Shown here piece after piece: positions 18,874 through 27,270 of a stretch of 64,000 nucleotides of DNA (position 1 is its first letter; every line of letters begins with the position of its first letter). The notes under the pieces were generated by a model, which had not been told where the DNA came from, did not search any database, and worked only from the letters and a program-made list of their open reading frames with translations. The stretch comes from Anseongella ginsenosidimutans (lineage in GTDB: Bacteria > Bacteroidota > Bacteroidia > Sphingobacteriales > Sphingobacteriaceae): assembly GCF_008033235.1 (NCBI RefSeq), contig NZ_CP042432.1, positions 1,426,001 through 1,490,000 of the forward strand, in the 5' to 3' direction. Both the position numbers and the translations under genes were made by a program.

Positions 18874-18881
18874 TATATTTG
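18874..18881 (+). promoter_or_regulatory. Bacteroidota -7 box ahead of a structured leader
   Basis: TATATTTG matches TAnnTTTG exactly. Transcription from here would start about 160-170 bases before the acetyltransferase start at 19054 and so would include a hairpin-rich leader. No convincing -33 element is seen. Confidence 0.45.
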
Positions 18882-18889
18882 CCCCACAT

Positions 18890-19053
18890 GGTATTTACTA
18901 ACTCTCCATATCGCCTTTCAGATAGTGTGATTGCTTAACATGCGGTACGCTCCTGAGCTTATCTGCATGCTTTCTGGTTAAGTACGAATCACAAACGCCG
19001 GGCATCCCCGGCGGCTAAAATCATTTTATATCAATATTCAATAAAGACAAAAA
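18890..19053 (+). promoter_or_regulatory. Structured 5' leader (possible cis-regulatory RNA)
   Basis: The leader contains a long broken stem in which 18927-18932 pairs with 18987-18992, 18934-18939 with 18977-18982, and 18939-18943 with 18965-18969. A separate GC-rich hairpin follows (18996-19002 with 19007-19013, loop CATC). The nested order of three paired segments is unlikely by chance. It does not match a riboswitch that I can name. The gene below is a GNAT acetyltransferase. The role as leader RNA is inference from the promoter and the pairing. Confidence 0.45.
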
Positions 19054-19590
19054 ATGTCAACACCACTTTATATCCGCCAGGAAACGCAGGAAGATAGATC
19101 TTATGTTTTTAAACTCATTGAAGCAGCATTTAAAAACATAGAGCATACGGACCACAAGGAACAATTTCTTGTGGAACGACTACGAAAGTCACAGGCGTTT
19201 ATTCCTGAATTGTCTCTGGTTGCCGAGCTTGAGAAAAAGATCGTAGGCTACATTCTGTTAAGCAAAATAAAGATCAGGAATGAAGCTGCAGAATTTGATT
19301 CCCTCGCAGTAGCGCCTGTTGCGGTGCTTCCTGAATATCAGAACCGCGGCATCGGAGGTCTTTTGTTAACAAAGTCGCATGAGAGGGCAAGAGCGCTTGA
19401 ATTTAAATCGGCCGTTTTATTAGGGCATGCTGACTATTATCCAAGATTCGGCTACAAAGAAGCAGCATCTTTCGATATTAAACTACCATTCGACGTTCCT
19501 TCAGAGAACTGCATGGCGATAGAATTAGTCGAACAAGGGCTTAGCGGGGTAACAGGTACTGTTCAATATCCGCAAGAATTCTTTGGATAA
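19054..19590 (+). CDS. GNAT-family N-acetyltransferase
   Basis: The 178-residue protein has the acetyl-CoA binding region LAVAPVAVLPEYQNRGIGGLL (about residues 88-108), where QNRGIGG is the Q/RxxGxG/A signature, followed by the pairing segment AVLLGHADYYPRFGYKEA. The layout matches the YhbS-like GNAT subgroup. The substrate is unknown. The gene has its own promoter and leader and ends at a strong intrinsic terminator, so it is a single-gene unit. Confidence 0.85.
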   Translation: MSTPLYIRQETQEDRSYVFKLIEAAFKNIEHTDHKEQFLVERLRKSQAFIPELSLVAELEKKIVGYILLSKIKIRNEAAEFDSLAVAPVAVLPEYQNRGIGGLLLTKSHERARALEFKSAVLLGHADYYPRFGYKEAASFDIKLPFDVPSENCMAIELVEQGLSGVTGTVQYPQEFFG

Positions 19591-19602
19591 ACAGAGGTTT
19601 TT

Positions 19603-19645
19603 GGGGTATGTAAAATAGCGAAAGCATTTTTACATACCCCTTAAT
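19603..19645 (+). terminator. Intrinsic terminator after the GNAT gene
   Basis: A perfect 13-bp stem pairs 19603-19615 with 19628-19640; inside the loop GC-GAAA-GC can extend it with a GNRA tetraloop. The stem begins 12 bases after the stop codon. The downstream T-tract is short because the T-rich strand is part of the stem. Confidence 0.6.
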
Positions 19646-19756
19646 CATTGTTTCATCACCTGCATGGGCATATCAGGACTCACCGCATACAGCCGGTGAA
19701 GAGCCAGGAAGGCGATCCAGGGCAAACAGGTAATAGTTACCATAATTTTTTTTCAT

Positions 19757-19800
19757 ACTTTGAAATACACAGTTCGCTGCTTAACTCTGTATTTCAAAGT
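19757..19800. repeat. Inverted repeat with 16-bp arms
   Basis: 19757-19769 is a perfect inverted copy of 19788-19800, and the arms extend to 16 bp with one mismatch. It lies 29 bases before the next start codon and close to an A/T-rich run. It could be a terminator remnant, an operator or a small mobile-repeat end; sequence alone does not decide. Confidence 0.5.
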
Positions 19801-19829
19801 CCTTTTACGACTGAAGTAAATTCGGCAAT

Positions 19830-20165
19830 ATGAAGACCTCAAGAACAAAATTTGTCGTGATTTTTCTTGCTTCCGCGTTTGTCTTTCAGTTTATCTCTAA
19901 TTCACTATTGGGCCCCGAAGCAGGGCTCTTTCCTGTAAATGCTGATTGGTTCCCGGGAACCGGATCACCAATAGCCTGGAAGAGTACCTTGGCTACTATT
20001 TTATACCCTGTCAAATTTGTTTTAATAGGCCCATTGTCCTTTTTAGCTAAAGATCCGGACCCGGCGCCCCCGGTTTTGGTTTTCGCGTTTGCTTGCTACT
20101 GGACAGCCATGGCATTAGTTCTTCATTATCTTCTCAATAAAATATTGGCTCGTATAAAGTCATGA
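19830..20165 (+). CDS. Small membrane protein of unknown function
   Basis: The 111-residue product has three hydrophobic segments (about 8-26, 50-72 and 80-103). The first could be a signal anchor. No family is recognised. Its stop overlaps the start of the following DoxX-like gene by four bases, so the two are translationally coupled and probably act together in the membrane. Confidence 0.6.
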   Translation: MKTSRTKFVVIFLASAFVFQFISNSLLGPEAGLFPVNADWFPGTGSPIAWKSTLATILYPVKFVLIGPLSFLAKDPDPAPPVLVFAFACYWTAMALVLHYLLNKILARIKS

Positions 20166-20863
20166 ACAAACTTGAAGAAATATATTATGAAGCAAAGTCT
20201 GACAAATGGTTTAAACGGTTTGCCACCTTTTGTCGCATCGCCCTGGCAGCAAGCTTTCTGCCTTCAGGCTTCGTAAAGATCATGGGCGAACGCTTCGCCA
20301 GTGGTTTGCCGTCCAATAATCCCTTAGGGCATTACTTCGATGCATTATATCTCACCGGGTATCACTACACCTTTATTGGAATTGTGCAAGTCTTAACAGC
20401 CATATTATTACTGATCCCAAGAACTTCCCTCCTTGGTATCCTGATGTATTTTCCGATCATCGTCAATATTTGTGTGCTGACTTATGCTACCCGCTTTAAC
20501 GGTACCCGGCTTAATACCATGATGGTATTGGCAAGCTTGTTTTTATTAATATGGAACTATGACCGGTTAAAACAGATTTTGCCATTTCAGCCCCAAACAG
20601 ATTCCCGTGTCTTAAAAAAACCATTAAATAAACGGATCCGACTCCTGTTTTTCGGAGGTTCGATCACCGTCTTAGCCTTTATCATTATTGGTACTTCCTA
20701 TTTATATGAGATTGTGCCGGGCAACTCCGAAGCCGAATGCAGAAATCAATATGCTTCAAGCCAAAACCCCGCGGCTTGCGAAGTTTTCTGTGACTGCATT
20801 TATAAACAAGGTAAATCGCTGGATAGTTGTTTAGCAGCTTTTGAAAAGGCAAAGGAAAAATAG
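20162..20863 (+). CDS. DoxX-like membrane protein
   Basis: The 233-residue protein has the DoxX-type core (LAASFLPSGFVKIMGERF, then YTFIGIVQVLTAILLLIPRTSLLGILMYFPI), with four membrane helices in the first two thirds and a fifth at about 163-180. The C-terminal tail has four cysteines (AECRNQ, AACEVFCDC), unusual for the family and suggesting disulfides or metal binding outside the cytoplasm. Function is unknown. It is coupled to the small membrane gene before it. Confidence 0.7.
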   Translation: MNKLEEIYYEAKSDKWFKRFATFCRIALAASFLPSGFVKIMGERFASGLPSNNPLGHYFDALYLTGYHYTFIGIVQVLTAILLLIPRTSLLGILMYFPIIVNICVLTYATRFNGTRLNTMMVLASLFLLIWNYDRLKQILPFQPQTDSRVLKKPLNKRIRLLFFGGSITVLAFIIIGTSYLYEIVPGNSEAECRNQYASSQNPAACEVFCDCIYKQGKSLDSCLAAFEKAKEK

Positions 20864-20910
20864 TTTTTGCGATACTTCCAAAGCGGATCACATTTGATGG
20901 TTACGGGACA

Positions 20911-21270
20911 ATGGTGGAGGTGGACAGTTTGGGGCGCATTCGTTTTTTGGGATCGTACTATTCCCATGAAGAAAAAGAGCTGAATGGCCGGTTAAACGCT
21001 AAACAGCTGGCGCGATTAGTAAGGCAGGTCCGGAGCCTTCCATTGGACGAGCTGAAACCGAGCTACGAGGCCGGCTGGTCGTGTGCCCAAGCTTGCGACA
21101 TTCATATTGAATACCAGGGCGGGGTCATTAAATCCTGCGCTTTCGGGTTTGATCGGGCACCAATCGCCTTGAGAATTCCTACTCTTATTACTAACGAAAA
21201 GTATTCGCCCATCATTAGGAAAGGCATTATGGTGCCCCGTGAAAGTCAGGGAGGTGCTGATATTTTTTGA
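20911..21270 (+). CDS. DUF6438-like protein, probably missing its N-terminus
   Basis: The protein resembles the DUF6438 pattern: a strand with a gly-asp-gly turn, then LNAKQLARLVRQVRSLPLDEL and an AQACDIHIEYQGGVIKS strand. The reading frame stays open upstream to 20864 with coding-like residues (RITFDGYGTM), but no signal sequence or good start codon is found there, so the ATG at 20911 may not be real and the gene may be a 5'-truncated remnant. Confidence in the family is modest. Confidence 0.4.
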   Translation: MVEVDSLGRIRFLGSYYSHEEKELNGRLNAKQLARLVRQVRSLPLDELKPSYEAGWSCAQACDIHIEYQGGVIKSCAFGFDRAPIALRIPTLITNEKYSPIIRKGIMVPRESQGGADIF

Positions 21271-21310
21271 GATTCAGGTATAGAATGTATCAATGTATAG
21301 GTTCCATTCA

Positions 21311-22780
21311 TCATTCTTTCTTTACCGCTTGAAGAGTTCTCCTTCCATTGGATAATTGTAAAATATTGATATGCTCCGAATCCCCTTTTAGAAAATCGTA
21401 GTCTAACTGGTTAGGCATTATAAAGAACTTTGTTTGAGAAACAGGATACATTTTCTCCCACCTTTTTTCTCCTTTGCCTTTTATCTCAAGATGGTTGCCT
21501 GTTTTTCTTACGATAACGCTTGAATTGCTATCAAAAAAATATTCGCCGCAGTAAGATAATAGTACAGAGTCGGTGAGCGAAGCCAGCTTTTTTATTTTCG
21601 GCTGGTAGAAATTCGGCCAGTCGTATACCCTTGCGACACTATTCACGATCTCATCAATAAGTAAATAATTCTCCGAGTTGATCATGACCACCACGCCTTT
21701 CCCTGAATCAAAACTCGCATAGGCATCACTGCTGAAACCTTCATTGCCGCCATCGTGCCGAAAAAATTTTTCTTCTCCCTTTTTCTGAACAAAAAATCCG
21801 AGTGCCGACTTAGTTGAATCCAGGTAGGGGGTTAGCATTCTTTCAGCAAGTGCGTAATTAAGGAAGCTTTCCCCTTTGGGATGCAGTGAGCCCTGTATGG
21901 CTAACAGAAGCTTTGCCAGATCGGTCGGGGTAGTCCACAATCCATCCGGGGCTAGTTCAGGGTAGATGTGCCATCGTCCTTTAATAGCATCACCATCACC
22001 AATGTAGGCGGTGGCAGCGTCCTTTTGCAGTTCCTTTGGTAACGGTTGGGCAAAAGTGCTGTTTCTCATTTCTAACGGAGTGAAAACTACTCTGTCCATC
22101 AGTGAAACATATTCTTTACTGATGTTATCTTCCAGGATCTTTCTGATAATAACCGTTCCACCGCCAGAATATTGATATTTAGTATTTGGATATAAAACAG
22201 GTTTTACCGCTTCATTATTGGCTGGCATGCTTCCATTCAGTATCTGATTGATATCGGGGAGGTCATCGCCCGCTTTATACCCATCGAACCCGTGAACGTT
22301 GAAGCCTCCCGTATGACTTAGCAAATTTTGCAAGGTAATTTTCTTGTTAGCTGTGAAATCATTATCCGGGAACTCCCATGTTTTTAAATAGGCTCTGATA
22401 TCCTGATCGAGCGATAATTTTCCTTCCTGTACAAGCCGCATTACGCCAACGGCATTAACAGATTTACTGATAGACGCGGCCTGAAAAAGAGTTTGTTCTG
22501 TGGCAGGCGTATTACTTTCGACATCAGCCAGGCCATAGGCTTTCGCCCATGCTATTTTGCCCCCATCGATAACGGCGACCGAAACAGCCGGCACATGATG
22601 ATATTTCATCCTGTCATAGATCGTATATTTGAGTTCGGCGCTATCCTGCAATTGCACCCACGGTAGTAAGCTGTTTTCTACCTGGGAAATTTTCGGGTCC
22701 CCCTGGCCGCTGGCTGCGTACCCGGCTAAAATAAAGCTGGCGGCAATTAAATGGCGCTTTATAGATATATTCATTTGCAT
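21311..22780 (-). CDS. Serine hydrolase, class C beta-lactamase-like
   Basis: The 489-residue protein has a signal peptide (HLIAASFILAGYAASGQ), the catalytic SxxK motif in QAASISKSVNAVG (about residues 101-104), a YSGGG loop in the place of YxN, and HDGGNEGF matching the HxG motif. This is the Beta-lactamase/EstB-like transpeptidase fold found in peptidases, esterases and penicillin-binding relatives. A short C-terminal beta domain (from about 390) follows, as in many Bacteroidota members. Antibiotic hydrolysis is not implied. It is divergent from an AraC gene, which may control it. Confidence 0.85.
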   Translation of the reverse strand: MQMNISIKRHLIAASFILAGYAASGQGDPKISQVENSLLPWVQLQDSAELKYTIYDRMKYHHVPAVSVAVIDGGKIAWAKAYGLADVESNTPATEQTLFQAASISKSVNAVGVMRLVQEGKLSLDQDIRAYLKTWEFPDNDFTANKKITLQNLLSHTGGFNVHGFDGYKAGDDLPDINQILNGSMPANNEAVKPVLYPNTKYQYSGGGTVIIRKILEDNISKEYVSLMDRVVFTPLEMRNSTFAQPLPKELQKDAATAYIGDGDAIKGRWHIYPELAPDGLWTTPTDLAKLLLAIQGSLHPKGESFLNYALAERMLTPYLDSTKSALGFFVQKKGEEKFFRHDGGNEGFSSDAYASFDSGKGVVVMINSENYLLIDEIVNSVARVYDWPNFYQPKIKKLASLTDSVLLSYCGEYFFDSNSSVIVRKTGNHLEIKGKGEKRWEKMYPVSQTKFFIMPNQLDYDFLKGDSEHINILQLSNGRRTLQAVKKE

Positions 22781-22846
22781 AAGCTGTCTTTAGAGCAAGA
22801 ATCGGTAAATTGGCTATTCTAAAATAGAATGAAATTAGCGTAAGCG

Positions 22847-23665
22847 ATGCACGATCTAATACCAGAATACAAGAACTTACTTGCGGGACAATACTCAGGC
22901 CAGGTCACGGATGAACTGAAAACAGAGGGGATCATAGCAGTTGCCGCCCGCTACTCCTCTGAAGAAAGCGATGCGCGCATGCACTCACATTGTAACGCCC
23001 ACATTAGTTTTGTCCTGAAAGGCGGGAGCAGGGAGAAGCGAAATCAAAGCGCCTATGAAAGACACCCGGGAAGTATTGCTTTTTATCACAGCGGAGAAGT
23101 CCATCAAACCATCCCTGTTCTACCCAGTACCCATATTAATGTAGAAGTTGAAGATTGCTTTTTAAAGAAATTTGATATTCCGGAACATCTTCTTCAAAAA
23201 GCGGTCGACACGCATGTTGACTTACCTATGATCATGCTCCAGATATACAGAGAGTTGCTCTCAAAGGATGCCTTTACTCATTCTACACTGGAAATGTTAT
23301 TGCTCGGTGTCCTCGGCAGCGTTCAAAAAAAAGAGAAGCAGAAAGTCCCATCGTGGATATTGATTGTAAATGAAATGATGAATGATCTTTGGGACAAGCA
23401 GCCAACGTTAAGTGATCTGTCTTCCGCAACAGGGGTACATCCCGTTACCATCTCAAAATATTTCCCTGTGTTTTATTCATCTACGTTTGGCGAATACATG
23501 CGTAAACTTAAAATAAACCGAAGCATTACGATGCTCGGACATTATTCACTTACAGAAATAGCCTATAAATGCGGATTTTCCGACCAAAGCCACTTTATAA
23601 GGAATTTTAAATTTTATTCGGGCTTTTTACCAAGTGAGCTGCAAAATAAAATAAGCAAGGATTAG
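22847..23665 (+). CDS. AraC-family transcription regulator
   Basis: The 272-residue protein has an N-terminal cupin-type sensor (HSHCNAHISFVLKGGSREKR, then GSIAFYHSGEVHQTIP) and a C-terminal AraC helix-turn-helix (about residues 175-270: PTLSDLSSATGVHPVTISKYF and SLTEIAYKCGFSDQSHFIRNF). It lies 66 bases from the divergent serine-hydrolase gene, a likely target. It is the last chromosomal gene before the island boundary. Confidence 0.85.
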   Translation: MHDLIPEYKNLLAGQYSGQVTDELKTEGIIAVAARYSSEESDARMHSHCNAHISFVLKGGSREKRNQSAYERHPGSIAFYHSGEVHQTIPVLPSTHINVEVEDCFLKKFDIPEHLLQKAVDTHVDLPMIMLQIYRELLSKDAFTHSTLEMLLLGVLGSVQKKEKQKVPSWILIVNEMMNDLWDKQPTLSDLSSATGVHPVTISKYFPVFYSSTFGEYMRKLKINRSITMLGHYSLTEIAYKCGFSDQSHFIRNFKFYSGFLPSELQNKISKD

Positions 23666-23842
23666 GATAATGCTGCGCTGCATATCTATAACACCAAATC
23701 CGCGATTAAAGGCAAATCAGCCATGAAATGGTTCGAGATCTGCATCTTTGGGACACCCCAAAGGATGTATTCCACGTGCTAATAGTTCCTAAATTGGAGC
23801 TTACGGATTTTCTTTCTGGGTTGCGCTTATTTCAAGGCTGCC

Positions 23843-23861
23843 GCGGTTCGGACGGGACTCG
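23843..23861 (+). repeat. Candidate attachment site, distal copy of the tRNA-Asp 3' end
   Basis: These 19 bases repeat 63963-63981, the 3' end of tRNA-Asp, in the same orientation with one mismatch (T at 23848, C at 63968). The match stops inside the T-loop region on one side and just past the discriminator base on the other. This is the expected product of tyrosine-integrase insertion into a tRNA 3' end, and gene content changes from chromosomal to accessory at this point. Confidence 0.7.
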
Positions 23862-23941
23862 GGAAAGTCGGTTGCTTGGGTGTTGGAGGTGGTTTTTGTT
23901 TGGGTGGGGGTGGTTTTTGGGGCGTTTTTTGATAGTCGATC

Positions 23942-24279
23942 TTATTCCTTATTCAACATAGCGTCAATCTGTTTCCCGAATACCGGTAGAATGTCCACCA
24001 CTACCGCCCATACCGCCCAAGGTCAACGCCGATATAATCGTGGATTAACTTGTCCCTCATACCCGCGATTTTCTTCCATTCGATATCCGGGTAACGGACT
24101 TAAAATCAGGAGAGATCTTCCTTGATGCTTCGCCGATGATCTCAAAATTTCGGATCACCGCATCGGATACCATCCGGCTTTTCAGAAACTGGTCTTCGGA
24201 AAGTGCATTTGTGCATTCAAAAGTCTTCTGAATACACTCCCTGGATATGCCGCACGTAGACAAGGTCGTCCTTCATCAT
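23942..24279 (-). pseudogene. HepT-like HEPN toxin, three frameshifts
   Basis: Reading three frames in turn recovers a complete DUF86/HepT protein: start MMKDDLVYVRHIQ, then ECTNALSEDQFLKSRMVSDAVIRNFEIIGEA, then [23 protein letters not shown], then [20 protein letters not shown] before the stop. The RNase motif RxxxxHxY is still present (RDKLIHDY). Breaks lie near 24240, 24110 and 24025. HepT toxins cut RNA and are silenced when MntA adds AMP to the motif tyrosine. The start overlaps the mntA stop, so this was a standard pair whose toxin has died. Confidence 0.75.
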
Positions 24280-24557
24280 AAAATACGAATTAGGTCCTTA
24301 TCCACATAAGGCTCGATGTGTGAAGATAGCGATCTTCGGGTAATCAGATCTACTTTTACGCCCAATATTTCAGACAATTCCTGTTCTAACCCGATCAGAT
24401 CCAACAGATTCACCACCGCCTTGAAATCCACCAGAATGTCCAAGTCGCTGTCTGTTGTGTTTTCATTTCGGGCAAACGACCCAAATATGCCCACCATCGC
24501 TGGCTTGTGAGGGGCTAGCGTATGCAGGATAACATCTTTTTGGCTCGCGGTGATCAT
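24276..24557 (-). CDS. mntA: MntA-like minimal nucleotidyltransferase antitoxin
   Basis: The 93-residue protein carries the minimal nucleotidyltransferase motif GIFGSFARNENTTDSDLDILVDF (GS at about 26-27, DxD at about 38-40) and a conserved basic C-terminus with KVDLITRRSL. In HepT/MntA modules this enzyme AMPylates the HEPN toxin and neutralises it. It is intact and its stop codon overlaps the ATG of the broken toxin gene downstream. Nothing remains for it to neutralise locally, though it could act on other HEPN proteins; that is speculation. Confidence 0.85.
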   Translation of the reverse strand: MITASQKDVILHTLAPHKPAMVGIFGSFARNENTTDSDLDILVDFKAVVNLLDLIGLEQELSEILGVKVDLITRRSLSSHIEPYVDKDLIRIL

Positions 24558-24824
24558 TTATCAAAATTACTCAAATATCGGTTAGATAACAATATCCGTT
24601 CCGTTTCCTTGGTTACGTTTTGGAAAGGCCATTTCATCCGTGCCTTATTATTATACAGGTCTGAAATGGCGTGCAGGCGAAAAATCGCCAGAAATACTTA
24701 TAAATGATGTCCCGGCCAGGCACGTACCGGAAGTAGTTCGTCTGGTTGAAGTCTATTACGTTACTTTCTAAAAAGAAATCGATGTGAATCCACTAGTAAC
24801 TCGGTTCCTATATATCGAAGAGAT
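24558..24824. other. Gap without a recognisable gene
   Basis: About 270 bases between mntA and a HEPN gene. One plus-strand frame reads KWRAGEKSPEILINDV and continues to a stop near 24770, which looks like the degraded tail of a protein, but I cannot name it. No RNA gene or repeat is visible. Confidence 0.3.
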
Positions 24825-26030
24825 TTACGATGGAGTGTGCCCAGTAGTCTTCGGTAGGTTTTCGATCAATAGAACCATATTCTTGAAAATTTCTTTGCAC
24901 GCTTCCAGCTCTTTATTCACAAACTCCTGTATCTTCTCAAATTTGTTGAATAACTCCTTTAACTCTTCTGCTTTATCTGAACTCTCGCGCCAAAGTCGGG
25001 AAAACGTAGCGACGTAAGTGCCGGTGATAAAAGGAGCGTCCGTCTGAAAATGAACTAATGAATGTCTGTAGGCTTGCAGCTCTTGATGTTCTTCGTATTT
25101 TCTTTTTAGAAACCACTTAAAGTGCTTTTCTTCAGTTATATGAGGAAATTTTTTCTCTAATCTTTCGATATTTTTTTCGCCAAAAAGGTTTGCAAATGAT
25201 GGCGGGTGATGCTTTCCCGTTGAAGGGTTAAGAAAATTGGACAAAAGATAAGTTACTTTTTCGTAGAAAGTATATAATTCTTCAATAGCATTCTCCATAA
25301 AGTACAGGTATCGGAAGTCGTTATTGCATAATTCTATTGGATGTTGTTTTTTCCCTTCAAAGTAATATGCGCTTTCTGAATAGTGAGATTTATACCTGCC
25401 CCACATATTCAAATTGCCCACGCTAAACAAGATATTTCGATGACACTCTACGATTTCTTGAAAGAAATCGTAGCCTGTGTCTTTGGTCATAACCGCCGAG
25501 GAGTTGTCGGTAGTTTTCCATATTCTAGTAAAGAAGCTGTAGGCATCATCGCCGTCATATCGATATTGAAATAATAACTTTCCGTTGATGCTATCTAGTT
25601 CTTTTTCATATTGCCGATGGTACAGAAGAAGCGCTTTTTGTTCTTCATTTAGGAGGGTAATTCGTTGATAGTCAAAAGAACCGAAATCTGTCCAAACAGG
25701 GACTTGTATTGTGAAGGCAAGACTAACAGGCTTTGAATGAAAATCGATCCCTTGCTCATTAAATTCCTTGATATCTCCGTTCACCTTCACATCTATAATG
25801 AATTCTACATACTTATACCCATCCCGGTTTTTGTCTAAATTAACGATGTAATGATCCGACCAGTTAATCGTTTCGTTATCGGGTTCAAAATATGCACGTT
25901 CCACATTTCCTACCATTTGCGAAATGAAATGATGGTTTTTTCTTTCTTTCAGAAGCCTATTGAATAAGCCCCCACCGTTGATACTAAAGCTCTCTTTGAG
26001 GAAATTTAAACACTCGAGTTCCGTTTTCAT
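24825..26030 (-). CDS. HEPN-domain protein, Cthe_2314-like (putative)
   Basis: The 401-residue protein has an unrecognised N-terminal beta-rich part and a helical C-terminal part (about residues 240-400). The latter contains YRHSLVHFQTDAPF, an R-x4-H motif as in HEPN ribonucleases, preceded by long helices with FKWFLKRKYEEHQELQ. This resembles the Cthe_2314-like HEPN group, whose members are suspected RNases in defence or toxin systems. The gene stands alone, with no neighbouring antitoxin candidate except mntA. The family call is tentative. Confidence 0.45.
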   Translation of the reverse strand: MKTELECLNFLKESFSINGGGLFNRLLKERKNHHFISQMVGNVERAYFEPDNETINWSDHYIVNLDKNRDGYKYVEFIIDVKVNGDIKEFNEQGIDFHSKPVSLAFTIQVPVWTDFGSFDYQRITLLNEEQKALLLYHRQYEKELDSINGKLLFQYRYDGDDAYSFFTRIWKTTDNSSAVMTKDTGYDFFQEIVECHRNILFSVGNLNMWGRYKSHYSESAYYFEGKKQHPIELCNNDFRYLYFMENAIEELYTFYEKVTYLLSNFLNPSTGKHHPPSFANLFGEKNIERLEKKFPHITEEKHFKWFLKRKYEEHQELQAYRHSLVHFQTDAPFITGTYVATFSRLWRESSDKAEELKELFNKFEKIQEFVNKELEACKEIFKNMVLLIENLPKTTGHTPS

Positions 26031-26263
26031 TATTCTGTATATTAGTTCTTTGACAAAGATACCTTAATATTAAAAGCGATTTTTACCTACGAATTACTTT
26101 CAATATGTTTTCGATTTTTTTCACCCCGTCTTAACCATCTTGTCAATCAATCCCAAGCGGCCCTCCCACCTTTGTTTCGGATACCTACTATCCCGTCGCT
26201 TTGGCCTGTCCCGTGACAGGGGCCGCGGAACTTGCCCCTGTTGGAAGGTGGAAAAAGGTTATT

Positions 26264-26316
26264 TAGGATGCCCCGAAAAAGCTCACGAATCCCCATCAGC
26301 TGCTCAACCGGCCCGT
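26264..26316 (+). pseudogene. 5' fragment of an IS-interrupted mobilisation gene
   Basis: The frame reads KKLTNPHQLLNRPVG up to the IS21 insertion and continues at 29008 on the other side if the element and one target copy are removed. Upstream, the frame soon meets a stop, so the start of the gene is lost. See the 3' fragment. Confidence 0.5.
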
Positions 26317-26342
26317 TGTAATCGGTAAATAGAAGTGCAGAG
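26317..26342 (+). repeat. Left terminal inverted repeat of the IS21 element
   Basis: Twenty-six bases starting TGTAATCGGTAA; 24 match the inverted right end at 28982-29007. It is preceded by the target copy CCCGT. Confidence 0.9.
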
Positions 26343-26428
26343 TTTTTGGCAATTTAGAATACACAGTTTCGGCAACAATGCATGCAGAGAAATGGCAACA
26401 ATGGTGCAGAACCGTGTGCAAATGTATA

Positions 26429-27190
26429 TTAGTCGTCTGAGTTATCAAAGAAGGATTTCCTATTTTTCATTCGGTAACTATCACCTGATAGCTTGACGAT
26501 CTCGCACCGGTACAGCATCCTGTCGAGCAAAGCGGTTGCAATAACTTCGTCATCAAGCATTTTGGCCCATTCCGCGGGCGCTTTGTTGGTGGTGATGATG
26601 ATGGAAGCGGATTCATAAACCTGGTTGATGAAGTTGAAGAAAGCGACAGCGGTTTCCTTGTTCAGCGGGAATAGCATGATATCATCGATGACGATCAGGT
26701 TGGCCTTCATGAGCCTTCGGTATTCGGTATTTTGGGAAGGTACGGCGTCCTTTGTCTGCAGGGTATGGACGATGTCCTGCATGGTCCTGAAATAGGCGCT
26801 GTACCCGGCTCGGACCGCATCCAGGCATAGTCCGGAAGCAATCCGTGTTTTCCCTACTCCGGATGGCCCCATTAGCACGATATTGAAGAGCTGGTCGACC
26901 CAGTTCAGCTCACGGAGCTGGCCCATTCTTTTGGGGGGAAACCCGATATCCACGGAGGTGTCGAAGTGGTCAAGGTCAACCCCTTTTGGCAGCCCGGCAG
27001 TTTTCAGGCGTTTGAGTTCATCGCGCTGGGTGCGGTGTGCCGCTTCGGCCTTTAGCAGCTGCAGGGTGAAGGTGGCGTAGCCCATGTTGTTTTTTTCTGC
27101 CGCCTGCACGGCCTGGTCCAATGCGGGATATAGGGCCCCGAGCCTGAACTGTTCGCATAACTGTTTGATTTCCTGTTTTACTGATTCCAT
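26429..27190 (-). CDS. istB: IstB transposition helper ATPase
   Basis: The 253-residue protein is a DnaA-like AAA ATPase with Walker A GPSGVGKT (about residues 108-115), Walker B NLIVIDDI and the TTNKAPAEW sensor region. IstB hexamerises on DNA, selects the target and activates IstA. It follows istA with an 80-base gap in the standard IS21 order, and its length is normal for the family. Confidence 0.95.
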   Translation of the reverse strand: MESVKQEIKQLCEQFRLGALYPALDQAVQAAEKNNMGYATFTLQLLKAEAAHRTQRDELKRLKTAGLPKGVDLDHFDTSVDIGFPPKRMGQLRELNWVDQLFNIVLMGPSGVGKTRIASGLCLDAVRAGYSAYFRTMQDIVHTLQTKDAVPSQNTEYRRLMKANLIVIDDIMLFPLNKETAVAFFNFINQVYESASIIITTNKAPAEWAKMLDDEVIATALLDRMLYRCEIVKLSGDSYRMKNRKSFFDNSDD

Positions 27191-27270
27191 TTTTGTGTTT
27201 TTGTGTTATTGATAATTGACATCCTGTTGGTTTGCCGGCCGGGGTCCCTTGCCCCAGCCGGAGGGGCTTT

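Noticed and set aside
19676-19756. Short minus-strand frame starting MKKNYGNYYLFALDR
   Set aside because: Only 27 codons, no family and no clear ribosome-binding context; probably chance beside the inverted repeat.
23728-23961. A 77-codon plus-strand frame across the left attachment repeat
   Set aside because: Low-complexity Gly/Trp-rich translation, no family and overlap with the attachment repeat; not a gene.
26206-26222. CCTGTC-CCGT-GACAGG hairpin as a second oriT near the old mob gene
   Set aside because: The single 6-bp stem is too short and the adjacent gene is only a fragment; it may be a relic but cannot be supported.
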